Shown: positions 1-10,927, numbered from the stretch's first letter. The stretch is 64,000 nucleotides of DNA from Streptomyces sp. NA04227 (GCF_013364195.1 NZ_CP054918.1:7057001-7121000); one strand, 5' to 3'. Program-made: numbers and translations. The notes: a model not told the origin generated them from the sequence alone.

Positions 1-138
1 AGTCATGCCGCCCACCAAGCCATCCACGTCGGCGGCACTGTCAGACAATCGCCGCTCAACGCCGGGGCGTGGAGCGCGCGTTCCGCCCGCTTGCGCTTGT
101 TGCGCCGGGTGCGGATTCACTGATGTGCCCGCAACGCC

Positions 139-213
139 CGTCCCTGGGACCAACCCGTCCCTGGGACCAAACGGATGTCCTTGGACGCGGGGTGATCCCG
201 ATCGGCCGATCAC
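139..213. promoter_or_regulatory. Repeated dyads upstream of the gas-vesicle operon
   Basis: Two exact 15-bp copies of CGTCCCTGGGACCAA lie at 139-153 and 156-170, 17 bp apart, each holding the dyad GTCCC-T-GGGAC. A further dyad, GTGATC at 192-197 paired with GATCAC at 208-213, encloses the 12-bp palindrome GATCGGCCGATC (200-211). All sit in the 250 bp before gvpO, where no gene is evident. The arrangement suggests operator sites for a dimeric regulator; which regulator is unknown. No convincing -35/-10 pair was found. Confidence 0.45.
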
Positions 214-252
214 GGCGCGCAGTCGCGCAAAGGCTGTGAGCAACTGAGGAAC

Positions 253-573
253 ATGGCAGAGCAACGTGCAAGGCGGACGCGGCCGACCGCCAAACCGTCG
301 AAGTCCCGCAGCAGGTCGGTGTCGGGTCCACAGGCAGCGGCCGAGCGTGCTTGTCAGAGCCTTGGCGAATTGCTCGCCCATCCCGCCGAAGGCGTCTCGG
401 CCATCTGCCGGGCCGAGGAGGGCTGGCGGGTCAGTGTGGACGTGCTGGAGGTGCCACGTATCCCTGACACGACCAGCCTGCTCGCCACGTACGAGGTGGA
501 CATCGACGGGGCGGGCGAACTTCTCCAGTACCGCAGAGTCCGCCGCTACCGACGCGGTTCCGCCGACGAATGA
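253..573 (+). CDS. gvpO: Gas vesicle protein GvpO
   Basis: A 106-residue protein matching the actinobacterial GvpO family. A basic, Arg/Lys/Ser-rich N-terminus (about residues 1-25) precedes the compact domain with the diagnostic GWRVSVDVLEVPRIPDT stretch and a C-terminal YRRVRRYRRG segment. GvpO is an accessory factor; in haloarchaea it is needed for gvp expression, and its biochemical role in actinomycetes is not settled. It opens the gvpO-A-F-G-Y-Z-J-L-S-K order known from Streptomyces. GAGGA lies just upstream of the ATG, and the stop falls at 571-573, about 65 nt before the chosen gvpA start. Confidence 0.9.
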   Translation: MAEQRARRTRPTAKPSKSRSRSVSGPQAAAERACQSLGELLAHPAEGVSAICRAEEGWRVSVDVLEVPRIPDTTSLLATYEVDIDGAGELLQYRRVRRYRRGSADE

Positions 574-638
574 CATCCGGCGGCGCGTCCGGCGTGGTCA
601 CGCGTCGTCCGTCCGCCGCTCGAGAGGACGACTCTTCC

Positions 639-1103
639 ATGGCCATGGCTTACAACGACGAGGTCGTGTGTGTCCCGCGTGCGGGCACCCTCTACGACGT
701 ACTCGAGCTGATCCTCGATCGCGGAATGGTGATCGATGTCTTCGTCCGGGTGTCACTCGTAGGCATCGAGATTCTCAAGATCGACGCGCGCATCGTCGTG
801 GCCAGCGTCGACACCTACCTGCGTTTCGCCGAGGCATGCAACCGGCTCGACCTGGAGACGGACACCCGCAGCAAGACCGTGCCCGAACTGTTCGGTGGGG
901 GCATGGCCAAGCGCGTGGGCAAGAAGGGCGCCAAGAAGGCGGCCCGTTCGGTCGGGGACAAGGTCAAGCACGCCATCGGGCCCGGCGACGACGAGGACGA
1001 CGAAGAGGAAGAGGAGTCGCGGCCCAGCCGGCGCAGCTCCGCACGCGGGCACAGCACGAGCGGGAGCCGTAGCCGCAGCACCACCCGGACCAAGGAGCGG
1101 TGA
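639..1103 (+). CDS. gvpA: Gas vesicle structural protein GvpA (GvpA/J family)
   Basis: The major shell protein family, which assembles into the hollow ribbed gas-vesicle wall. The conserved core (residues about 10-85) contains LYDVLELILDRGMVIDVFV, the SLVGIEILKIDARIVVAS helix-strand element and DTYLRFAEA. It is followed by a 65-residue charged tail: Lys/Gly-rich, then Asp/Glu-rich, then Ser/Arg-rich. Cyanobacterial GvpA lacks such a tail. The ATG at 639 is chosen because GAGAGG stands 11 nt upstream and the core begins straight after it. The frame is open back to 570, overlapping the gvpO stop, so a longer N-terminus cannot be fully excluded. Confidence 0.9.
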   Translation: MAMAYNDEVVCVPRAGTLYDVLELILDRGMVIDVFVRVSLVGIEILKIDARIVVASVDTYLRFAEACNRLDLETDTRSKTVPELFGGGMAKRVGKKGAKKAARSVGDKVKHAIGPGDDEDDEEEEESRPSRRSSARGHSTSGSRSRSTTRTKER

Positions 1104-1106
1104 GCG

Positions 1107-1847
1107 ATGACTGCCCACGATGTGTACGTGTACGGCGTTGTGCGCAGCGGCCACACGTTGCTGCCCGGCCACCGAGGGGTCGGACTCCCTCCGTCCCGGC
1201 TGCGTCTGCTGCGCGGTGACGGCACGTCAGCAGTGGTGAGCGAGGCCCCCGAAGGGTTGCGGGCCCGCCGTCGGGATCTGCTCGCGCACCAGGACCTTCT
1301 GCTGACCATGTCGGAGAGCGGTCCGGTCCTGCCCATGCGCTTCGGCATGGTGGCACCCGACGAGGACACGGTCCTGGCCCAGCTCGCCTCCTCCCGCGCG
1401 GCGTACCTCGCGGCGCTCGACCGCCTCGAAGGCCGACTGGAACTGAATGTCAAGGCGTTGCCGGTGCAGGAGGCCGTCGCCTCCCTGCTGCGCGAGGACG
1501 CGCGATTGCGGCGGCTGCGACAGGAGGTGCGCCTCCGCCCCGGTTACGAGGCGAACATCCGGCTCGGAGAGGCGGTGGCGACCGGTCTCGCGCGCCGAGC
1601 GGCCGCCGCGGCCGAGACGGCACTCCAAGAGTTCACGGCCCTCGCCGAGGAGTGCGTCCGCGGGCCTGAGGTGCCCGGGTGCGTGCTCAATGCCTCGTTC
1701 TTGGTCGCCCGTGCGGATGTCGACCGATTCCGTAATGCGGTCGGGCGGTACGCGGCGGAACACCGCGACCGGGTGGAACTCCGGCTGACCGGGCCGCTGC
1801 CCTGCTACAGCTTCGTCGCCGCCAACGCCGTGCGGGCGGGGGTTTGA
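1107..1847 (+). CDS. gvpF: Gas vesicle protein GvpF (GvpL/GvpF family)
   Basis: A 246-residue GvpL/GvpF-family protein, a minor vesicle component thought to bind GvpA and help nucleate assembly. It begins with the typical VYVYGVVRSG strand. It carries the VLPMRFGMVAPDED motif near residue 75, the GRLELNVKALP segment near 110 and the C-terminal LRLTGPLPCYSFV signature that closes this fold. It starts 3 nt after the gvpA stop and ends 1 nt before gvpG, so translation is probably coupled. A second member of the same family, gvpL, lies 2.5 kb downstream. Confidence 0.92.
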   Translation: MTAHDVYVYGVVRSGHTLLPGHRGVGLPPSRLRLLRGDGTSAVVSEAPEGLRARRRDLLAHQDLLLTMSESGPVLPMRFGMVAPDEDTVLAQLASSRAAYLAALDRLEGRLELNVKALPVQEAVASLLREDARLRRLRQEVRLRPGYEANIRLGEAVATGLARRAAAAAETALQEFTALAEECVRGPEVPGCVLNASFLVARADVDRFRNAVGRYAAEHRDRVELRLTGPLPCYSFVAANAVRAGV

Positions 1848-1848
1848 G

Positions 1849-2157
1849 ATGGGCCTGCTGAGTGGAGTGCTGCTGCTGCCGCTCGCACCCGTGCGCGGTG
1901 TGACGTGGGTGGCCGAACGGCTTGTCGACGCCGCGGAAAAGGAACTGCACGACCCCGCCGTACTGCGGGCCCGGCTCGGCGCTCTTCATGAGGCGTACGA
2001 GAGCGGAGAGATCGGGAGCGAGCAGTTCGAGCGAGAGGAAGAGCGCCTGCTCGACCTTCTGGAAAGGCGGACGCCCACACCTCACCCGGTTCCGCTCCCT
2101 CCGGCCGAAACTGCATTCGTAGACCGTCACGTATCAAAAGGAACTGCTCATGGATGA
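1849..2157 (+). CDS. gvpG: Gas vesicle protein GvpG
   Basis: A 102-residue GvpG-family protein. The N-terminal half is the family core: a hydrophobic start (LLSGVLLLPLAPVRGVTWVAE) followed by the amphipathic helix EKELHDPAVLRARLGALHEAYESG and the QFEREEERLLDLLERR helix. The remaining 30 residues are proline-rich and poorly conserved. GvpG is an accessory assembly protein found with GvpF/L in almost every gvp cluster. Its 3' end overlaps the gvpY start by 8 nt in another frame. Confidence 0.9.
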   Translation: MGLLSGVLLLPLAPVRGVTWVAERLVDAAEKELHDPAVLRARLGALHEAYESGEIGSEQFEREEERLLDLLERRTPTPHPVPLPPAETAFVDRHVSKGTAHG

Positions 2158-2977
2158 CACAACGAAGGTCGCGCTCGCGGCGACCGTTGCGGGGGGTTAT
2201 CTGCTGGGGCGGACGAAGAAGGCCAAACTGGCCTTTGCCGTGGCCACCTTCATCGCTGGCCGGAGATTTCGCCTGAGCCCGCAGGATCTCCTCGCGGAAG
2301 GTCTGAAACAGCTCAACGAGTCGCCTCAGCTCGCGCCTCTGAAAGAGCAGGTGCAAGAGGAACTGATGACGGCGGGACGGTCCGCGCTCTCTGCCCTTGC
2401 CGACGCGCGCCTCAACGGCCTCGCCGACGCCCTGCGCGAGCGCAGTGAGGCATTCGGCATCCCGCTGGAGGAGGACGAGGAGGACGAGGAGGGCGAGGAG
2501 TACGAGGAGGACGAGGGCGAGGAAGAAGCCGGAGAGTACGAGGAGGAAGAGGAACCGGAGGAGGGCGAAGAGGAAGAAGAAGAGGAAGAAGAAGAGGAAG
2601 AAGAGGAGCCGCCTGTAAGGCGCCCGGCAGCACACCGGCGTTCACCGCGCGAAGACCGCGGGCGGGCGGGTGCCAGGAAGAGGCCGAGGAAAACTGCCAA
2701 GAAGGCTGCCAAGAAGCCGGCGAAAAAGTCGGCGAAGAAGCTGAACGCGCCCGCCCGCAGGGCTGCGGAACTCAAGGATACGAAGAAATCGGCTCCAGCC
2801 AAGAAGACCGCCGCCAAGAAGGCAGCGGCCAAAAAGACGGCGGCCAAGAAGAAACCGGCAAAGAGGACGGCCGCGAAGAAGGCCACGGCGAAGAAGGCCG
2901 CGCCCCCGAAGAAGGCGGCCGGCAGGAAGAAATCTGCCGCGAAGAAGTCGACCGCCCGTTCGGGCCGGGGGAGGTAG
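2150..2977 (+). CDS. gvpY: GvpY: membrane-anchored, charge-segregated gas-vesicle cluster protein
   Basis: A 275-residue protein in the gvpY position of the Streptomyces cluster. Residues about 5-40 contain a hydrophobic stretch (VALAATVAGGYLLGR) and the AKLAFAVATFIAGRRF motif. A helical region rich in charged residues follows to about 105, then some 45 nearly continuous Asp/Glu, and finally a 105-residue Lys/Ala tail with repeated AAKK and PAKK units resembling histone H1. The tail could bind nucleic acid or the acidic tails of neighbouring proteins; this is inference. AAAAGG precedes the ATG. It is not one of the proteins shared by all gas-vesicle systems, so its role is unproven. Confidence 0.8.
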   Translation: MDDTTKVALAATVAGGYLLGRTKKAKLAFAVATFIAGRRFRLSPQDLLAEGLKQLNESPQLAPLKEQVQEELMTAGRSALSALADARLNGLADALRERSEAFGIPLEEDEEDEEGEEYEEDEGEEEAGEYEEEEEPEEGEEEEEEEEEEEEEEPPVRRPAAHRRSPREDRGRAGARKRPRKTAKKAAKKPAKKSAKKLNAPARRAAELKDTKKSAPAKKTAAKKAAAKKTAAKKKPAKRTAAKKATAKKAAPPKKAAGRKKSAAKKSTARSGRGR

Positions 2978-2983
2978 AGAACC

Positions 2984-3958
2984 ATGGCGCAGCGTGATCA
3001 GAAGGAATCCGGGGGCAACGCGACACTCGACCGCGTGCGGGACGAGTTCATGAACTACCTCGGCGCGGGTGCCGAGCACTTGGCCAACAAAGCCGGAGAG
3101 AAGGTGTCCGGCCTCACGGAACGCCTGACCGATGTCGCGGATAACGGGGGGGTACTGGGCAAGACCGGATCCCGGATCCTCGGCGGCGAGAATCCCTTCA
3201 CGTCCTTTGCCAAGGAAAAGGCTGCGGACGTGAAGGACAAGGTCGGTGACAAAGTGAAAAAGGCGTTCGGAGGGGGAGGCGGCGGGGGTGGGGACACCAA
3301 GGTGACCAACATCGTCGAGACCATCGACGTCGGTGTGCCGCTGCGCACCGTGTACAACCACTGGACCCAGTTCGAGAAGTTCAGTGCTTTCACCAAGGGC
3401 GTCAGGAGCGTTTCACAGAGCGACGAGGTCGAGTCCGACTGGAAGGTCAAGGTCGGTCCCTCGACACGCGGGTGGAAGGCGACCGTCGAGGAACAGGTGC
3501 CCGACGAGCGGATCGTCTGGACATCCGAGGGCTCCAAGGGCAGCACCCGGGGCTCGATCACCTTCCACGAGCTTGCTCCGAACCTCACTCGCATCGTCGC
3601 CGTCGTGGAGTACTACCCGTCGGGCTTCTTCGAGAAGACCGGCAATCTGTGGCGCGCCCAGGGGCGTCGGCTGCGGCTCGACCTCAAGCACTTCGTGCGG
3701 TACGTGACCCTCGGCGTGGAGGAGGAGATCGACGGCTGGCGCGGTGAGATCCGCGATGGCGAGGTGGTCCGAAGCCACGAGGAGGGGATGGAGGACGACG
3801 AGAACGCGGAAAGCAACGAAGAACTCGAGGACGAGGAATACGACGAAGACGAGGACGAAGAAAACGGAGACGAGGCGGACGAGGGCGCGGACGGCGAATA
3901 CGGTGAGGACGAGGAAGAAGAGGAAGAAGAGGAAGAGGATGACGAAGAGGAGGAGTGA
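2984..3958 (+). CDS. gvpZ: GvpZ: SRPBCC-domain protein with acidic tail
   Basis: A 324-residue protein. Residues 1-100 are helical and Lys/Gly-rich, ending in a run of eight glycines. Residues about 105-260 form an SRPBCC (polyketide cyclase/START-like) domain: VETIDVGVPLRTVYNHWTQF, then WTSEGSKGSTRGSITFHEL and VVEYYPSGFFEKTGN. The last 60 residues are almost entirely Asp and Glu. SRPBCC domains make a hydrophobic ligand pocket, so lipid or vesicle-surface binding is plausible but inferred. A strong GGGGGAGG lies 10 nt upstream. It follows gvpY by 6 nt, and its acidic tail is complementary in charge to the GvpY lysine tail. Confidence 0.85.
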   Translation: MAQRDQKESGGNATLDRVRDEFMNYLGAGAEHLANKAGEKVSGLTERLTDVADNGGVLGKTGSRILGGENPFTSFAKEKAADVKDKVGDKVKKAFGGGGGGGGDTKVTNIVETIDVGVPLRTVYNHWTQFEKFSAFTKGVRSVSQSDEVESDWKVKVGPSTRGWKATVEEQVPDERIVWTSEGSKGSTRGSITFHELAPNLTRIVAVVEYYPSGFFEKTGNLWRAQGRRLRLDLKHFVRYVTLGVEEEIDGWRGEIRDGEVVRSHEEGMEDDENAESNEELEDEEYDEDEDEENGDEADEGADGEYGEDEEEEEEEEEDDEEEE

Positions 3959-3964
3959 AGCAGC

Positions 3965-4300
3965 ATGACCGACCTGGACTACCGCTCTGCTTCCCCCGTG
4001 GCCTCCGGTCCAACGACGTCAAACCTCGCTGACATCCTCGAACGGGTCCTGGACAAAGGAATTGTGATTGCGGGTGACATCAAGGTCGACCTGCTGGACA
4101 TTGAACTCCTGACGATTCGGCTGCGGCTGTTCGTCGCCTCCGTGGACACGGCCAAGAAGGCGGGCATCGACTGGTGGGAGACCGACCCCGCCCTCTCCTC
4201 ACGTGCTGCCCACAATGCCCTCGCGGAGGAGAACAGCCGCCTGCGCCAACGGCTCGAGGCGCTGGAGTCGGACACCCCCGTGCTGGATTCGGAGCGTTGA
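3965..4300 (+). CDS. gvpJ: Gas vesicle protein GvpJ (GvpA-like minor protein)
   Basis: A 111-residue GvpA/GvpJ-family protein. The core is easily read: NLADILERVLDKGIVIAGDIKVDLLDIELLTIRLRLFVASVDTAKKAGIDWW. The GIVIAGDI and WW features separate it from the major GvpA here. The C-terminal 35 residues form a probable coiled coil (EENSRLRQRLEALE). GvpJ proteins are minor shell components, believed to cap or shape the vesicle tips. GAGGAG is placed before the ATG, and 6 nt separate it from the gvpZ stop. Confidence 0.9.
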   Translation: MTDLDYRSASPVASGPTTSNLADILERVLDKGIVIAGDIKVDLLDIELLTIRLRLFVASVDTAKKAGIDWWETDPALSSRAAHNALAEENSRLRQRLEALESDTPVLDSER

Positions 4301-4313
4301 AGGAGTCGCACCC

Positions 4314-5138
4314 ATGCCGGTGACCATGTCCACGAACCAGTCCACCGCGACGTACGTCTTCGCCGTCTGCCGGGGCTGCGAACCTGCGGCGCTCACCGGC
4401 CTGGCCGGGCACGAGGCCGCGGTGTCCGTCCGTCTGCTGCCGGTCGGTTCCCTGCAAGCCGTGGTCCAGGACGTGCCGGAGGCAGCGTTCGGTGAGCAGG
4501 CCCTGCACGCGCGGCTCTCCGACCGGGAAGGGCTCGAACTGTTCGCCCGGACGCACCATGCCGTGGTCTGTGCCGTCGCGCGCTGTGCCGCGACACTCCC
4601 ACTGCCCCTGGCCACGGTCTACCACGGTGACGATCGTGCCGTCGCGGCGCTGACCTCTGACCAGGCACGGTTCCATGCTGCCCTGGACCGGGTGGAGGGG
4701 CGGGAGGAGTGGGGGGTCAAAGTGCACACCGTGCCGGGGGCTGCACTTGCCACGGCGTCGGCTGCCGATCAGGGCAGTGTGGCACCCGCAGCCGGTTCGG
4801 GCCGCGCCTATCTGGACCTGGTGCGGGGTCGGCAGAGGGCTCGGCAACAGCGACGGGAAGCTTCACTGCAAGCGGCACGAGCCGTGGATCTGACCCTGCG
4901 CGACCTTTCGGTGGCCACCCGCCGGCTCCGAACTCATGGCAGTGAGGCCACCGGACCCGACCGTACTCAACTCCTCAACGCTGCCTACCTCGTCACGCGC
5001 GGTCGCGGCGACCAACTGGCCGCCGCAGTCGACCGGCTGCGCCGTGAGCCGCACCTCGAGGGCGTGGAGATCGACGTCTCGGGACCGTGGCCCGCGTACT
5101 CGTTCGTGGACAGCGAGGACACCGATGACCACACCTGA
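4314..5138 (+). CDS. gvpL: Gas vesicle protein GvpL (GvpL/GvpF family)
   Basis: A 274-residue second GvpL/F-family member. The family landmarks are present: YVFAVCRGCEP at the N-terminus, LPLPLATVYHGDDRAV near residue 100, EEWGVKVHTVPG near 130, and the closing VEIDVSGPWPAYSFV. It is longer than GvpF through a more divergent middle section. The ATG at 4314 follows AAGGAG by 8 nt, just after the gvpJ stop. A second in-frame ATG 12 nt on is less well placed. The 3' end overlaps gvpS by 14 nt. It probably acts with GvpF in vesicle nucleation. Confidence 0.9.
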   Translation: MPVTMSTNQSTATYVFAVCRGCEPAALTGLAGHEAAVSVRLLPVGSLQAVVQDVPEAAFGEQALHARLSDREGLELFARTHHAVVCAVARCAATLPLPLATVYHGDDRAVAALTSDQARFHAALDRVEGREEWGVKVHTVPGAALATASAADQGSVAPAAGSGRAYLDLVRGRQRARQQRREASLQAARAVDLTLRDLSVATRRLRTHGSEATGPDRTQLLNAAYLVTRGRGDQLAAAVDRLRREPHLEGVEIDVSGPWPAYSFVDSEDTDDHT

Positions 5139-5352
5139 GGTGGTGGCCTGGGAGGGACCCGACGCGGGCGCACCGATCGGGGTACCGCTGGTCGATCTCC
5201 TCGACCGCGTGCTCGCGACGGGCGTTGTCGTCAGCGGCGACATCGTGATCGCCATCGCCGAGGTACCCCTTGTCCGGCTGTCCCTGCATGCACTGCTTTC
5301 GTCGGTGAGCGAGCGAGTTCCCGCCCCCTGGGCGGACGGAGGGCCGTTGTGA
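5125..5352 (+). CDS. gvpS: Gas vesicle protein GvpS (short GvpA-like)
   Basis: A 75-residue protein that is essentially a bare GvpA-type core: VPLVDLLDRVLATGVVVSGDIVIAIAEVPLVRLSLHALLSSV. GvpS is the third GvpA-related protein of the cluster and the shortest. Such proteins are thought to be minor wall components. The ATG lies inside the end of gvpL (14-nt overlap), and the stop overlaps the gvpK GTG, so translation is likely coupled on both sides. A longer reading of this frame exists upstream, but it runs through gvpL and shows no homology. Confidence 0.88.
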   Translation: MTTPEVVAWEGPDAGAPIGVPLVDLLDRVLATGVVVSGDIVIAIAEVPLVRLSLHALLSSVSERVPAPWADGGPL

Positions 5353-5627
5353 GCGCAGGCAGAGTCGACCTGGACACCGACAACGCCGGCCGCGACCTCG
5401 TCTCCCTCGTCCTGACCGTCGTTGAGTTGCTGCGGCAGTTGATGGAGCGGCAGGCCGTGCGCCGTTTCGACGAGGGCGACCTCACGGACGACCAGGTGGA
5501 GAAGGTGGGCACCACGCTGCTGTTGCTGGAGGACCGCATGAACGCACTCTGCGAGCAGCACGACCTGCGCCGGGAGGACCTCAACCTCGACCTCGGACCA
5601 CTGGGCACCCTGCTGCCGCACGAGTGA
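5349..5627 (+). CDS. gvpK: Gas vesicle protein GvpK
   Basis: A 92-residue GvpK-family protein. The conserved helix LVSLVLTVVELLRQLMERQAVRRFDEGDLTDDQVEKVG and the EDLNLDLGPLGTLL ending are intact. GvpK is an essential accessory protein in studied systems. The start is GTG, overlapping the gvpS stop. It is the last gvp gene; an IS630 remnant begins within about 20 bp of its stop and points toward it, so the operon end has been reshaped by a past insertion, and no clear terminator remains. Confidence 0.92.
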   Translation: MSAGRVDLDTDNAGRDLVSLVLTVVELLRQLMERQAVRRFDEGDLTDDQVEKVGTTLLLLEDRMNALCEQHDLRREDLNLDLGPLGTLLPHE

Positions 5628-5644
5628 GGCCCCGCCAGTTCGAC

Positions 5645-5881
5645 CACCCGCAGGCACCTCCTTGTCGAGCTTGGCGTGGAACTTCTTGAACTCGATGGCC
5701 CGGTGGCGTCGGTGCAGTGAGCCGATCACCTTGCCGGTGGCCACCTCCAGGGCCGCGAACAAGGTGGTCGTTCCTGCCCGGATGTAGTCGTGGCTACGGC
5801 GTCCAGCACGGCCCGTTGGGCATCAGTCACCAACAACGGCGGAATCTTCGGACCCGGACTCTTACCCAACCAATGACAAAT
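5645..5881 (-). pseudogene. IS630-family transposase remnant
   Basis: On the minus strand, bases about 5800-5645 encode HDYIRAGTTTLFAALEVATG and then GSLHRRHRAIEFKKF and LDKEVPA, a well-known IS630-type DDE-transposase segment. In a different frame just upstream, bases 5881-5800 encode PPLLVTDAQRAVLDAVA, which resembles the N-terminal helix-turn-helix entry of the same family. The catalytic middle is missing, the two pieces are out of frame, and the C-terminal third is cut off. It cannot make an active enzyme. It fills most of the space between gvpK and the sigma-factor gene. Confidence 0.8.
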
Positions 5882-6006
5882 CTCCGACTCAGGTCACCAG
5901 GTGCATTGACCCGCAGCGTTGTTCACTCGGTGATCGGTGGGTGGCCGCCGAGCCCGCCGTGACACACGTCACCGGGACGGCCCGCGGCGAGCGGACAGGA
6001 GGTGAC

Positions 6007-6771
6007 GTGGACCTTTCCCTACGCGCTCGCATACGAGCCGGTGACGCTCAGGCGTTCGCCCACCTCTTCCGGCAGCACGCGCAGGCCGTGCACGCGCACG
6101 CCGCACGGTGGCTCGGTGACCCGGGCCCGGCCGAGGACGTGGTCTCGCTGACCTTCCTGGAGGCCTGGCGGCTACGGGAGAAACTCCTGGACGACGGCGG
6201 CTTCGCCGCACGCGCCCGGCACGACGACAACGACGACAGCGACGACAACGACAGCGACAGCGACAGCGACAACGACGACGGTCTGAGGGCCTGGCTGTTC
6301 GGCATCTCCACCAACGTGCTGCGCAACACCCGTCGCGCGGCCCGGCGGCACAGGGCCGCCCTCGATCGCCTCCCCGACCGACGGTCCGGCACCGGGACGG
6401 TGCCCGACTTCGCCGACACCCTGATCGGCCGTCTCGAGGACGCCGAACGGCTCGCCGCCGCCACGGCCGCCCTGCGACAACTGCGTCCCCGCGAACGCGA
6501 GGTCTTCGCGCTGTGCGTCTGGTCCGAGCTGAGCTACGCCGACGCCGCCGCGGCCCTGCGGGTGCCGGTCAGCACGGTGCGCTCCCGGCTCGCCCGCGCC
6601 CGGCAGCGCCTGCGGCGGCTGGCCGAGAGCGAGTTGGCGCGCCGTGCCGGAGCACCGGCCGGAAGGGACATGACCGTGATCGACGGAAGAACGAGACGCC
6701 TCCCCGCCCGCGGACAGGAACCGGATGACCGAGCCGCGACGGCCCGGTCGGCACAGGAGAGAGACCGATGA
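6007..6771 (+). CDS. ECF-type RNA polymerase sigma factor with Asp/Ser repeat insertion
   Basis: A 254-residue sigma-70-family factor of the ECF group. Region 2 covers about residues 5-120 (HLFRQHAQAVHAHAARWLGD, then the core-binding DVVSLTFLEAWRLR). Region 4 covers about 155-205 (LRPREREVFALCVWSELSYADAAAALRVPVSTVRSRL). Region 2 is interrupted at residues about 72-92 by an Asp/Asn/Ser run encoded by tandem GACAGC/GACAAC units. The GTG at 6007 has AGGAGG 4 nt upstream; an earlier GTG at 5941 is in frame but has a poor ribosome site. Its stop overlaps the next gene (ATGA), whose product is a probable membrane partner. Confidence 0.88.
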   Translation: MDLSLRARIRAGDAQAFAHLFRQHAQAVHAHAARWLGDPGPAEDVVSLTFLEAWRLREKLLDDGGFAARARHDDNDDSDDNDSDSDSDNDDGLRAWLFGISTNVLRNTRRAARRHRAALDRLPDRRSGTGTVPDFADTLIGRLEDAERLAAATAALRQLRPREREVFALCVWSELSYADAAAALRVPVSTVRSRLARARQRLRRLAESELARRAGAPAGRDMTVIDGRTRRLPARGQEPDDRAATARSAQERDR

Positions 6772-7688
6772 ATCCCACAGAACGCCAGGAGCTGGCCGGG
6801 CTGTTGCCCAGCCCGGGTGCCCCGGTCCTGTCGAGCGACCGGATGACGCTGATGGAGGCCCATCTCATGCAGGAGATCACCAAGGAAGCCCCCACTCCCA
6901 CCCCCACCCCGGCGCCGGCCGGCGCCAGCCGGGTCCGGCCCCGGCGGCTGCGGCGGGCGGTGGTCCTGCTGGCCGTCCCCGTCACCGCCGCCGCGGTCCT
7001 CACCACTGTCCTCACCGTCGGCGGCGACGACCCGGCCGGGCCCGCCACCGACTCGGAAGCCGTCGCGCTGCTGGACCGCATCGCCACGGTCACCGCCGCC
7101 AAGGACGCTCCCGCCATACGGGACGACCAGTACGTCTACACCCTCATCCAGGGCACCGAGGATCTGACGGACAAGGGACTGGACACCTTCCGCCGCGCGG
7201 ACTGGCACGCCGTCGACGGCCGACGTGACGGGCTGGCCCGTACGACCGTCCTGTCCGGCCCCTCCGGCAAGGGCACTACGGACATGCGGCTCCAGGCCGA
7301 CCCGAACGCCACCACCTACCGGGAGTTGCAGGCCCTGCCCACCGACCCCGGCGCGCTGTACGACAAGGTGTGGTCAGCGACCGAGGGCCAGGGTCCCACC
7401 CATGAGGAAGCCGCTCTGGAGATGATCGGCAGTATGCTCGAGGGGGCCACCCTGCTGCCCGATGTGGGCGCCACCCTCTACCGCGCTGCCGCCAGGATCC
7501 CGGGCATCACCGTGGTCGACGGCGCCGAGGACGCGTCCGGCCGTTCCGGTGTGGGGCTCGCCTTCGGCGACGGCGAGGACCGGCAGGTCTGGGTCTTCGA
7601 CAAGCACCTCGCCTACCTCGGCTCGGACGACGTAGCGCTCCTCGACGTCAGCGTGGTCGACCGGCTGGGGCAGAATCCGGCCGGCTGA
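6768..7688 (+). CDS. CU044_5270 family single-pass membrane protein
   Basis: A 306-residue protein. A short cytoplasmic N-terminus with the helix SDRMTLMEAHLMQEI is followed by a Pro/Thr stretch, a basic RPRRLRR patch and one membrane helix (about residues 63-83, AVVLLAVPVTAAAVLTTVL). The rest is extracytoplasmic and fits the CU044_5270 family, commonly encoded after ECF sigma factors in actinomycetes. The ATGA overlap with the sigma gene makes co-translation likely. An anti-sigma or sensing role is a reasonable inference, but no recognised zinc anti-sigma motif (HXXXCXXC) is present. Confidence 0.75.
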   Translation: MNPTERQELAGLLPSPGAPVLSSDRMTLMEAHLMQEITKEAPTPTPTPAPAGASRVRPRRLRRAVVLLAVPVTAAAVLTTVLTVGGDDPAGPATDSEAVALLDRIATVTAAKDAPAIRDDQYVYTLIQGTEDLTDKGLDTFRRADWHAVDGRRDGLARTTVLSGPSGKGTTDMRLQADPNATTYRELQALPTDPGALYDKVWSATEGQGPTHEEAALEMIGSMLEGATLLPDVGATLYRAAARIPGITVVDGAEDASGRSGVGLAFGDGEDRQVWVFDKHLAYLGSDDVALLDVSVVDRLGQNPAG

Positions 7689-7717
7689 TCGCCCGTACGG
7701 CGCCGTGGCTGCGCCAC

Positions 7718-7754
7718 CGGCCCGGGGCGCCGCACTGCGCGGTGCCCCGGGCCG
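7718..7754. terminator. Bidirectional terminator hairpin
   Basis: A 16-bp stem with one G-T pair (7718-7733 with 7739-7754) and a 5-nt loop lies between the convergent CU044_5270 gene and the beta-galactosidase gene. There is no clear U-run, as is usual in Streptomyces. Confidence 0.6.
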
Positions 7755-7863
7755 ACGCGCGGCGGCACACGTCCCCGAACAACACACTTAGGACCAAGGC
7801 CAGGACCGGCCCAGCGCCCCCTCCGCGCGGACCGGCCCCTCATGCACGACCTACCGCACCACC

Positions 7864-10927
<3,064 letters not shown>

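Noticed and set aside
5..247. Small frames before gvpO
   Set aside because: No homology, no ribosome site, and they run through the repeated dyads; better read as control region.
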